Origin: Chloracidobacterium sp. UBA6041
GTDB lineage: Bacteria > Acidobacteriota > Blastocatellia > Pyrinomonadales > Pyrinomonadaceae
Direction of reading: 5' to 3'
DNA length: 12,347 bases
Assembly (NCBI GenBank): GCA_002427845.1
Contig: DIYZ01000014.1
Location: forward strand, 1-12,347
The translations under genes and the position numbers were made by a program. The stretch's first letter is position 1. Each line of letters begins with the position of its first letter. Positions 1 to 5,812 of the stretch are shown here, one piece after another. A model generated the notes under the pieces. It was not told the DNA's origin. It saw only the letters and a list, made by a program, of their open reading frames with translations, and did no database searches.

Positions 1-365
1 GAATCTATCGCTACTCCGACTTTGCCCACTTCTCCGGTTGCCAACGGGGCGTCGGAATCTAAACCGATTTGAGTGGGTAGATCGAATGCGACGGAAAGTC
101 CCGTCGTTCCCTGAGCCAGCAGATACTTGTAGCGCGCGTTGGATTCTTCAGCGGTGGCGTATCCGGCATACTGTCGCATGGTCCACAAGCGGCCGCGATA
201 CATGTTTGAGTAAATCCCACGCGTGAAGGGGAAATCGCCGGGCGAATTCAGGTCCTTGTCGTAGTCAATAGGATCAGTATTCGAAGGGTTGAAATCGGCG
301 GGCAGATCGATTCCCGACGATGTCTCAAAACGCTTGCGCCGCTCGGCGTGTGACTTGGTTGTCAT
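1..365 (-). CDS. methylmalonyl-CoA mutase large subunit (acyl-CoA mutase), N-terminal part, cut by window edge
   Basis: The minus strand reads open from an ATG at 365-363 to the left edge, giving 121 residues without a stop. The reading contains TRGIYSNMYRGRLWTMRQYA, then a TAEESNARYKYLL stretch, GLSVAFDLPTQ and GEVGKVGVAID. These are the conserved N-terminal TIM-barrel motifs of the coenzyme B12-dependent methylmalonyl-CoA mutase large subunit, which interconverts succinyl-CoA and (R)-methylmalonyl-CoA in propionate and branched-chain metabolism. The start is supported by a typical preceding segment (ERRKRFETSSGID) and by a gene-free upstream region. No Shine-Dalgarno sequence is visible before the ATG. 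It is divergent from rlmI. The C-terminal cobalamin-binding part lies outside the window, so I cannot tell whether that domain is fused or separate, or exclude a sister mutase such as ethylmalonyl- or isobutyryl-CoA mutase. Confidence 0.9.
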   Translation of the reverse strand, partial: MTTKSHAERRKRFETSSGIDLPADFNPSNTDPIDYDKDLNSPGDFPFTRGIYSNMYRGRLWTMRQYAGYATAEESNARYKYLLAQGTTGLSVAFDLPTQIGLDSDAPLATGEVGKVGVAID

Positions 366-460
366 AAAAACTTAGCTATTGAGTCGCTGGAGTTTTCAAC
401 GCAAAAACCTGACGTATCAAGCGTTCGAGCCTAACATAAATTAAGTTGGAATCGCACTTT

Positions 461-548
461 AACCGCAAAGGACGCAGAGAAATTTGCAGCGGTACGCAAA
501 GAAGAACCTTTTTGCGGTCTTTGCGGAAACTTTGCGGTCTTTGCGGTT
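461..548. repeat. intergenic palindromic repeat with duplicated 16-mer (TTTGCGG family)
   Basis: The 16-mer TTTGCGGTCTTTGCGG occurs twice exactly, at 511-526 and 531-546. The left end AACCGCAAAG (461-470) is a perfect 10-nt reverse complement of CTTTGCGGTT (539-548), and the next bases inward (GACGCAGAG) also mostly match the right arm. The whole can therefore fold as a long imperfect hairpin. It lies between the divergent mutase and rlmI genes. From memory, AACCGCAAAGGACGCAAAG-type sequences are dispersed in many Acidobacteria and Verrucomicrobia genomes; I could not verify that here. No transposase is associated. Confidence 0.8.
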
Positions 549-602
549 CAGTTCTTCGCCGATCCATGTGGTAGATTCACGAGGCTTAAAGTTACGGAGA
601 TT

Positions 603-1766
603 ATGAACACGATCATAGTTACAAAACGCGGCGCCGATCGCATTCGCCGCGGACATCTGTGGATCTATCGCAGCGATATTCTTAACGCCGAAGAGGCGGA
701 GAGTGGCTCGATTGTCATCGTGCGCGATCAGGGCCGCAATTTTGTCGGGCAGGCACTCTTCAGCGACACCTCTCAAATCGCTTTGCGTTTTCTGACTCAG
801 ACAGAAGAGACAATCGATCGCGATTGGTGGCGAAAACGGATTCTTGCTGCTGCGGCGCGTCGAGGTTCGCTAACGTCCGACACCAACGCTTGTCGCCTGG
901 TCTATTCTGAGGGCGACCTGCTGCCGTCGCTGATTGTCGATCGCTACGACGATGTCATCGTGCTGCAAACACTTTCGCAAGGAACTGAAAACATCAAGTC
1001 GCTGCTCGTGGAATTGCTGGTTGAACAGTTCAGGCCGCTCGCTGTTATCGAACGCAACGATGTTCGCGTCCGCCAGCACGAAGGGCTGGAAATGATTGCG
1101 GCTACGGTTTACGGGCAAGCGCCCGGCGAATTTGAAATAGTGCAGGATGGCATTCGTTTCGTTGTCGCTCCGCTTTCCGGGCAGAAGACCGGGTCTTTTC
1201 TTGATCAGCGCGAAAACCGCCTGGCCGCCCGGGCTGTGGCGCATGGTCGCGCGCTTGATTGCTTCACATTTACCGGCGCCTTCGCGCTAAACCTCGCCGG
1301 CGTTTGCGATAGTGTCGTGGGAATAGATATTTCCGCCGAGGCAATACAGGCGGCGCGCAGAAACGCCGAACTGAACAACGCGACGAATGTTGAGTTTCGC
1401 GAGGCTAACGTTTTCGATGCGCTGCGCGAAATGGAAACTGCTGGCGAGCGCTTCGATACGATCGTGTTGGATCCGCCGGCGTTTGCGAAGAATCGCGCGA
1501 GCATCAAAGCGGCCGCGCGCGGTTACAAAGAAATAAACCTGCGCGCCATCAAATTGCTAAACCCCGGCGGGATACTAGTCACCTGCAGCTGCTCATATCA
1601 CATGTCGGAACAAATGTTTCTTGGCCTAATAGCCGAGGCCGCTAATGACGCGCATCGCCGTTTACAACTGGTTGAGAAAAGAACGCAGGCGAGCGACCAT
1701 CCGATTCTTTTCGCAGTGCCTGAAACTTATTACTTGAAATGTGTGCTTGCGCGGGTGCTGGACTGA
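603..1766 (+). CDS. rlmI: class I SAM-dependent 23S rRNA (cytosine-C5) methyltransferase, RlmI-like
   Basis: The 387-residue protein has the RlmI/YccW architecture and length. An N-terminal PUA domain (about residues 1-75, with the RGHLWIYRSDI motif) and a linking domain (about 95-190, with EGDLLPSLIVDRY) precede a Rossmann methyltransferase domain. That domain has GQKTGSFLDQRENR (193-206), the SAM-binding DCFTFTGAFALNLAG (219-233), LDPPAF (289-294) and TCSCS (327-331). The TCSCS motif supplies the cysteine used by RNA m5C methyltransferases of this family. In E. coli the enzyme makes m5C1962 in 23S rRNA; the exact target here is inferred. A GGAGA at 596-600 sits only 2 nt before the ATG, so ribosome binding may be weak. 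It is convergent with ctpA, 34 nt apart. Confidence 0.9.
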   Translation: MNTIIVTKRGADRIRRGHLWIYRSDILNAEEAESGSIVIVRDQGRNFVGQALFSDTSQIALRFLTQTEETIDRDWWRKRILAAAARRGSLTSDTNACRLVYSEGDLLPSLIVDRYDDVIVLQTLSQGTENIKSLLVELLVEQFRPLAVIERNDVRVRQHEGLEMIAATVYGQAPGEFEIVQDGIRFVVAPLSGQKTGSFLDQRENRLAARAVAHGRALDCFTFTGAFALNLAGVCDSVVGIDISAEAIQAARRNAELNNATNVEFREANVFDALREMETAGERFDTIVLDPPAFAKNRASIKAAARGYKEINLRAIKLLNPGGILVTCSCSYHMSEQMFLGLIAEAANDAHRRLQLVEKRTQASDHPILFAVPETYYLKCVLARVLD

Positions 1767-1771
1767 ATGGA

Positions 1772-1801
1772 ATGTCCGACAAACTGAAGTTTGTCGGACA
1801 T
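1772..1801. terminator. perfect 14-bp hairpin between convergent rlmI and ctpA
   Basis: ATGTCCGACAAACT (1772-1785) and AGTTTGTCGGACAT (1788-1801) are exact reverse complements separated by 2 nt (effectively a 4-nt loop). The hairpin fills almost the whole 34-nt gap between the convergent rlmI and ctpA stops, and its last base is the third base of the ctpA stop codon. The position fits a bidirectional transcription end, but no U-tract follows on either strand. It could equally be a dispersed palindromic repeat used as an mRNA 3' end. Confidence 0.6.
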
Positions 1802-3513
1802 CAACCTCGCGACGTTTCGTCACGCACGCTCTCAGCCAGGCGCTTGGCATCCGGTAGAGCTTCGAGTGCGCGCAACACCTGCGGATCGCTATCGAGCAGG
1901 ATGCGAGCGCCCGCATCGTTTGAGAACGCGGCCGTGATGATCTCCTCGCGCAGTCGCAGCTTCGCAAAATCGAGGTCTTCATCAAGTTGCGCGGGAGTTA
2001 ACTGCGATGCCGTATCGGTGCGCACAAAACTGCGAAACGCTTCAACTACGCGATCAGTAATCGGATAATCGCCGGGCTTGGCATTGCGGCCGTACTGAAC
2101 CTTTTCAACTTTATATGATTCAAGGCCGGGAACAAGCCCCGCCGCCAGTTGGCGCGTAAATTGAAACGCTGCCTCGGCAATACGATTTCGCAGCGGCGAG
2201 AAAGCGAGCGGCTTCACATCGATGTCTGGAGTGATGCCTCCGCCACCGTAAAAAACACGGCCGGCGGCTGTCTTCACGGCTGGACCACTTTGTGGGTGAG
2301 GCGTTGGCGAAGCCTGGGCTAACGGCGAATCGATATTGCGCGTCGTGGGCGAACCGGACGGTGCAGGCTTCGTCTCGTCCGTATCGTGTCGCGTGTAATA
2401 GTCGTAGAGCGAACCGCTGGAGTAGTCGCGCTGCAACGATCGTCCGTACGGGGTGTAATAACGGGCAGTGGTCAGTGTCAGACCGGTATTGAACGGCAAT
2501 TGAAACACATGCTGGACGAGACCTTTGCCAAAACTGGTCTCTCCAACAATCAGTCCGCGCCCATGATCCTGAATGGCGCCGGCAACAATTTCCGATGCCG
2601 AAGCTGTACCCCGATTAATCAAGATAACCAGCGGCACGTCTTCCGGATCCGAGCCACTCGACTTATAGACAATCGGGTCGCTGTATTCAGTGCGGCCTTT
2701 CACGGAGACAACGACCTGCCCGCGCGGCAGGAATTCGCTGGCCACATCAATCGCCTGATTCAGAAGTCCGCCCGGATTGCCCCGCATATCCAGGATGACC
2801 TGGCGCATGCCCTGGCTCTTCAGTTTGTCCAGCGCGTCGCGCAGCTCTTCGTCGCTTGTGCTTTGGAAGCCGCCGGTCAGGCCGACGTAGCCGGTGCCCG
2901 GACGCAGCATGTAAGCATTGCGTATTGAAGGTAAGGGAACGGAATCGCGGATGATCGTGAAGTTGAGTGGCGCTTCCGAGCCGGCGCGATCAACTTTGAT
3001 TGTGACGGGTTCGCCTTTACCCCCGCGCACCTTCTTCGAAACTTGTTCGCTGGACCAATCGCGCGCATCTTTGCCGTCAACTTCCAATATGCGGTCGCCG
3101 TAACGAAGTCCCAAGCGGCCCGCCGGCGTGCCCTCGACGGCCGACTGAATGTATACGCCATCGCGATGTTGGACGATCGTTACGCCGATGCCATAGAAAC
3201 GCGAATCCTGATCTTCCTTCAGTTTCTTGAATTCGTTATACGGAAAATACATCGAGTGGGGATCCAGCGTTGACAGCATTCCCTGGATGGCCGCTTGAGT
3301 GGCTTTCTCATAGTCGATGTCGCCCGCATAGCTCATGGAAATGGCGGAAACGGCTTCGTTATAATCCTTCTCGATGTCGTCCGCTTCGGTGTACGACGTT
3401 GCGCCACTGGCCGGCACACTGTGACGAAATCGCCGCGAGCGGCCGATAGTGCCGCCAACAACCGCCGCGATCAGGATGAGCGCGCAAGCAATGATAATGA
3501 ATCGCCTGGTCAT
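1801..3513 (-). CDS. ctpA: membrane-anchored C-terminal processing protease (S41 family, PDZ)
   Basis: The 570-residue protein begins with an uncleaved-type membrane anchor (hydrophobic residues about 5-22). It continues with a PDZ domain (about 105-190, including YGIGV and GLRYGDRILEVDG) and an S41 peptidase core (about 205-360). The catalytic Ser305 lies in GTASASEIV, with Lys330 and Gln334 in SFGKGLVQ. The 25-residue Ser-Lys spacing matches the Ser/Lys dyad of CtpB/Prc. The core is followed by a Pro/Ser/Thr-rich insert (about 375-415), the family's GGGGITPDIDVKP end motif and a long helical C-terminal tail (about 440-570). The family trims periplasmic or exported proteins at their C-termini. 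The ATG at 3513 directly precedes the anchor; no Shine-Dalgarno sequence is visible. Exact substrate unknown. Confidence 0.92.
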   Translation of the reverse strand: MTRRFIIIACALILIAAVVGGTIGRSRRFRHSVPASGATSYTEADDIEKDYNEAVSAISMSYAGDIDYEKATQAAIQGMLSTLDPHSMYFPYNEFKKLKEDQDSRFYGIGVTIVQHRDGVYIQSAVEGTPAGRLGLRYGDRILEVDGKDARDWSSEQVSKKVRGGKGEPVTIKVDRAGSEAPLNFTIIRDSVPLPSIRNAYMLRPGTGYVGLTGGFQSTSDEELRDALDKLKSQGMRQVILDMRGNPGGLLNQAIDVASEFLPRGQVVVSVKGRTEYSDPIVYKSSGSDPEDVPLVILINRGTASASEIVAGAIQDHGRGLIVGETSFGKGLVQHVFQLPFNTGLTLTTARYYTPYGRSLQRDYSSGSLYDYYTRHDTDETKPAPSGSPTTRNIDSPLAQASPTPHPQSGPAVKTAAGRVFYGGGGITPDIDVKPLAFSPLRNRIAEAAFQFTRQLAAGLVPGLESYKVEKVQYGRNAKPGDYPITDRVVEAFRSFVRTDTASQLTPAQLDEDLDFAKLRLREEIITAAFSNDAGARILLDSDPQVLRALEALPDAKRLAESVRDETSRG

Positions 3514-3569
3514 AACTTATTAAGCCAATCTAACGGGGCGGCCTGAGAATCAGACCAAAACCACGGCAA

Positions 3570-3599
3570 ATCTTAACACACTAACCTTTTTTCTCCAGA
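3570..3599 (-). promoter_or_regulatory. possible ctpA promoter
   Basis: On the minus strand, TCTGGA (3599-3594) and TAAGAT (3575-3570) are separated by 18 nt. The -10-like box matches four of six consensus bases; the -35 match is poor. Transcription would start about 50 nt upstream of the ctpA ATG. The call rests on sequence resemblance alone. Confidence 0.22.
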
Positions 3600-3645
3600 A
3601 GGGCCGAGTCTGGCGGCTGTGGTATATTCGCCCGCGAAAGCTTAG

Positions 3646-4428
3646 ATGACACTATCCCTGTCAATTGTTGTTCCTGCCTACAACGAAGGCGCGCGCCTCG
3701 GGAAATCACTGTGCTCGATCGTTACTTATCTCAATAAATACGCCCCGGGTTCGGAATTGATTGTGGTCGACGACGGCTCGACCGACAACACCGCAAACGC
3801 CGCGCGAGAAGAATTATCCGACTCCGGAGCTGTCCACACTTCCGTTATCAGCTATCAATCAAATCTCGGGAAAGGACGCGCGGTCAGATTGGGTCTGCTT
3901 GCTTCGCGCGGTGACATCGCTCTTTTTACTGACGCTGATCTTTCCACCCCAATTACGGAAACTCCCAAACTGGTTGATCCCATCGCGCAGGGAGAATCTG
4001 ATCTGGCGTTTGGTTCCAGAGCACTCGACCGCAGTCTGATTGGTGTTCATCAACCGTGGGGTCGCGAGCAGGGCGGTCGTGTTTTCAATACGGCGGTACG
4101 ACTCGCGACAGGCCTGCCGTTCTGGGATACGCAGTGTGGCTTCAAGGCGTTTCGAATGAGTATCTGCCGGCCGGTAATTGAGGGAGCGACGATCGATCGC
4201 TTTGGTTTTGACGTGGAACTCCTTTATGTTGCTTATCGCGCCGGTTTGCGACTAAAAGAGATTCCGGTGCGCTGGGACCATGCGGAAGGAAGCAAGATCG
4301 CTTTCGCGAGCGACAGTCTCAAGATGCTCAGCGAGGTAGGTCGAATTCGACAGCAAGCTCGCCACGGCGTTTATGACCGAGCCATCAAAGCCGTCGAAGA
4401 GCTACGTAAAGATAAGGCGAATTGTTAG
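3646..4428 (+). CDS. family 2 glycosyltransferase, dolichyl/polyprenyl-phosphate glucosyltransferase type
   Basis: The 260-residue protein is a single GT-A domain of the GT2 family. Visible motifs are SIVVPAYNEG (6-15), IVVDDGSTDN (39-48, nucleotide-sugar binding), LGKGRAVRLG (74-83), the metal-binding TDADLSTP (95-102), FWDTQCGFKAF (159-169) and FGFDVELLYVAYRAG followed by EIPVRW. The last two segments are typical of ALG5/DPG-synthase-like enzymes, which transfer glucose or a related sugar to a polyprenyl phosphate carrier on the cytoplasmic membrane face. No C-terminal membrane helices follow, unlike GtrB-type enzymes, so membrane association would be peripheral. The ATG at 3646 starts just before the conserved SIVVPAYNEG; no strong Shine-Dalgarno is seen. 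It is divergent from ctpA and 78 nt upstream of pdxJ in the same direction. Sugar and acceptor are not determinable from sequence. Confidence 0.85.
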   Translation: MTLSLSIVVPAYNEGARLGKSLCSIVTYLNKYAPGSELIVVDDGSTDNTANAAREELSDSGAVHTSVISYQSNLGKGRAVRLGLLASRGDIALFTDADLSTPITETPKLVDPIAQGESDLAFGSRALDRSLIGVHQPWGREQGGRVFNTAVRLATGLPFWDTQCGFKAFRMSICRPVIEGATIDRFGFDVELLYVAYRAGLRLKEIPVRWDHAEGSKIAFASDSLKMLSEVGRIRQQARHGVYDRAIKAVEELRKDKANC

Positions 4429-4482
4429 TTTACGGCACAGGCTGTTGGTTTGTGCGGCAGACTGTTAGCTTCAAACGCAAAA
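4423..4482. repeat. three degenerate 20-nt tandem repeats
   Basis: The pattern TGTTRG recurs exactly every 20 nt, at 4423, 4443 and 4463. Units 1 and 2 match at 13 of 20 positions and units 1 and 3 at about 11 of 20. The first unit contains the TAG stop of the glycosyltransferase gene. The array is weakly conserved and could be a decayed duplication or chance. Confidence 0.35.
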
Positions 4483-4492
4483 AGTTTGCGTT
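4474..4492 (+). promoter_or_regulatory. 8-bp hairpin just upstream of pdxJ
   Basis: AACGCAAA (4474-4481) and TTTGCGTT (4485-4492) form a perfect 8-bp stem with loop AAG, ending 14 nt before the chosen pdxJ ATG. No U-tract follows, so this is not a classical terminator for the upstream glycosyltransferase. It could affect pdxJ translation or mark the mRNA 3' end of the upstream gene. Confidence 0.4.
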
Positions 4493-4506
4493 ACCATTCG
4501 AACCAA

Positions 4507-5259
4507 ATGACGGCACGACTCAACGTCAATATCGATCATGTGGCCACCGTAAGGCAGGCGCGACGCGCACCTGAGCCAAGCGTCGTAGCCGCGGCCATGA
4601 TTTGTGAACAAGCAGGCGCCGACGGTATCACGATTCATCTGCGCGGCGACCGTCGCCATATTCAGGATGCTGATTTGCGGGCGTTGCGCGACACCGTCAC
4701 CACTTACCTGAATCTGGAAATGGCGGCAACCGAGGAAATGCTGAAGATCGCTCTCGAATCACGACCAGACGCTGTGACTTTGGTACCGGAAAGTGAGAGC
4801 GAAATAACCACGGAGGGCGGACTCGACGTTACGGCCAACATTGCAATTGTGCGCGCAACAGTCAGTCGCTTGCGAGAGGCGGGAATTCTTGCGAGCCTCT
4901 TTATCGATCCGGATCCCAGGCAAGTTGAAGCAGCGCACGAAGTGAGCGCTCAACAGATTGAGTTGTGCACGGCGGCTTATGCCGACGCCACGCTGGGCGG
5001 ACGTGGCTTCCACGGCGAAGGGGCGCTACGATTGGGCCAGGAACTGAGGCGGCTGCGCGAAGGAGCGACGCTGGCGAAGCAATATGGATTGTTAATCGCT
5101 GCCGGACACGGACTGACCTACCGAAACGTAGGAGCTGTCGCTGCCATCACCCAAATTACCGAATTCAACATCGGCCACAACATTATTGCGCGCTCAATTT
5201 TCGTTGGCCTGGAGAGGGCAGTCGTTGAAATGCGCGAGGCAATTAGGGCAGAAAGATAA
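4507..5259 (+). CDS. pdxJ: pyridoxine 5'-phosphate synthase
   Basis: PdxJ condenses 1-deoxyxylulose 5-phosphate with 3-amino-2-oxopropyl phosphate to give pyridoxine 5'-phosphate, the last ring-forming step of the DXP-dependent vitamin B6 pathway, in the cytoplasm. From the ATG at 4507 the protein has 250 residues, the usual family length. Hallmark motifs are LNVNIDHVATVRQARR (5-20), ITIHLRGDRRHI (41-52), NLEMAATEEM (69-78), VTLVPE, TTEGGLDV and AAGHGLTYRNV (198-208), ending with EFNIGHNIIARSIF. His44, Glu71 and His201 appear to be the catalytic acid/base residues. An upstream in-frame TTG at 4450 would add 19 residues without family resemblance; I rejected it because PdxJ proteins begin just before LNVNIDHVAT. 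No Shine-Dalgarno is visible. It may be co-transcribed with the glycosyltransferase and is convergent with atpC. Confidence 0.95.
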   Translation: MTARLNVNIDHVATVRQARRAPEPSVVAAAMICEQAGADGITIHLRGDRRHIQDADLRALRDTVTTYLNLEMAATEEMLKIALESRPDAVTLVPESESEITTEGGLDVTANIAIVRATVSRLREAGILASLFIDPDPRQVEAAHEVSAQQIELCTAAYADATLGGRGFHGEGALRLGQELRRLREGATLAKQYGLLIAAGHGLTYRNVGAVAAITQITEFNIGHNIIARSIFVGLERAVVEMREAIRAER

Positions 5260-5331
5260 ATAGGAAGTTAAACGGCAAGTCTCCACGCGCAGAATGCTTG
5301 GAAAACTCGCCGGAATGTTGTTTGCCAGGCG

Positions 5332-5748
5332 TTAATTTTTGGCTGTGACGCCAGCGAGTTGCAGGCGAACGACTGAACGCTCGAGTTTGGCACGAGCTTT
5401 TTCAAAATCCTCTTCGGTTCCACTCCACGCGTTCAACTGTTTTTCAACGTGCTCCCGCGACAGACGAGCGCGAGCCGCATCGATCTCTTCCGGACGCTCG
5501 GCAACTTCTGCCAGGACAGAAACATGATCGTCTTTTACTTCGACGAATCCGCCGGAGACGTGGAGTTGCAGAGTTCTTCCGCCGGTAGTGTACGAGAGAA
5601 CACCGGTTTGCAATTGGGAAATCAGCGGTGTGTGTCCGGGCAATATGCCCAACTCGCCGCCAAGGCCGGGCACAGTTACCGCGTCAACCGGTTCCGAAAG
5701 CACGCGGCGCTCAGGTGTGACCACTTCGAGTTGTAGCTGTTGTGCCAT
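5332..5748 (-). CDS. atpC: F1F0 ATP synthase epsilon subunit
   Basis: The 138-residue protein has the family's two domains. An N-terminal beta-sandwich (about 1-88) carries QLEVVTPERRVLSEPVDAV, GGELGILPGHTPLI and a VSGGFVEVKDDHVSVLAE stretch. A C-terminal helical hairpin (about 89-135) starts at EEIDAARARL. Epsilon is part of the central stalk of ATP synthase and its C-terminal helices can inhibit ATP hydrolysis. It lies downstream of atpD in the same direction, 64 nt apart; that gap is almost entirely a long palindrome. No purine-rich Shine-Dalgarno precedes the ATG (the upstream bases on the coding strand read CCCGCTAATTT), so translation may depend on coupling or on local unstructured sequence. 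It is convergent with pdxJ. Confidence 0.95.
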   Translation of the reverse strand: MAQQLQLEVVTPERRVLSEPVDAVTVPGLGGELGILPGHTPLISQLQTGVLSYTTGGRTLQLHVSGGFVEVKDDHVSVLAEVAERPEEIDAARARLSREHVEKQLNAWSGTEEDFEKARAKLERSVVRLQLAGVTAKN

Positions 5749-5757
5749 AAATTAGCG

Positions 5758-5810
5758 GGACAGGCATTCTTGCCTGTCGCACGTTTCGAGACAGGCAAGA
5801 ATGCCTGTCC
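5758..5810. repeat. perfect nested palindrome in the atpD-atpC spacer
   Basis: Positions 5758-5778 and 5790-5810 are exact 21-nt reverse complements with an 11-nt loop (5779-5789). Each arm is itself palindromic: GACAGGCA and TGCCTGTC flank a 4-nt loop. The element can therefore fold as one long hairpin or as two small ones. It begins 2 nt after the atpD stop and ends 9 nt before the atpC start. From memory, CAGGCATTCTTGCCTGTC-type palindromes recur in acidobacterial genomes; copy number could not be checked here. It is too perfect to be chance and may modulate the beta:epsilon ratio by stalling, processing or attenuation. Confidence 0.85.
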
Positions 5811-5812
5811 GA

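Noticed and set aside
2386..2928. Long plus-strand open frame (180 codons) antisense to ctpA
   Set aside because: It lies fully inside the S41 protease gene, whose catalytic motifs are intact in the opposite frame; the antisense translation has no recognisable motif.
4450..4506. In-frame TTG start extending PdxJ by 19 residues
   Set aside because: The extension crosses a hairpin and degenerate repeats and has no resemblance to PdxJ N-termini; the ATG at 4507 directly precedes the conserved LNVNIDHVAT motif.
5273..5312. Possible terminator between the convergent pdxJ and atpC
   Set aside because: CGGCAAGT and ACTCGCCG pair only 7 of 8 across a 24-nt loop, and no U-tract follows.
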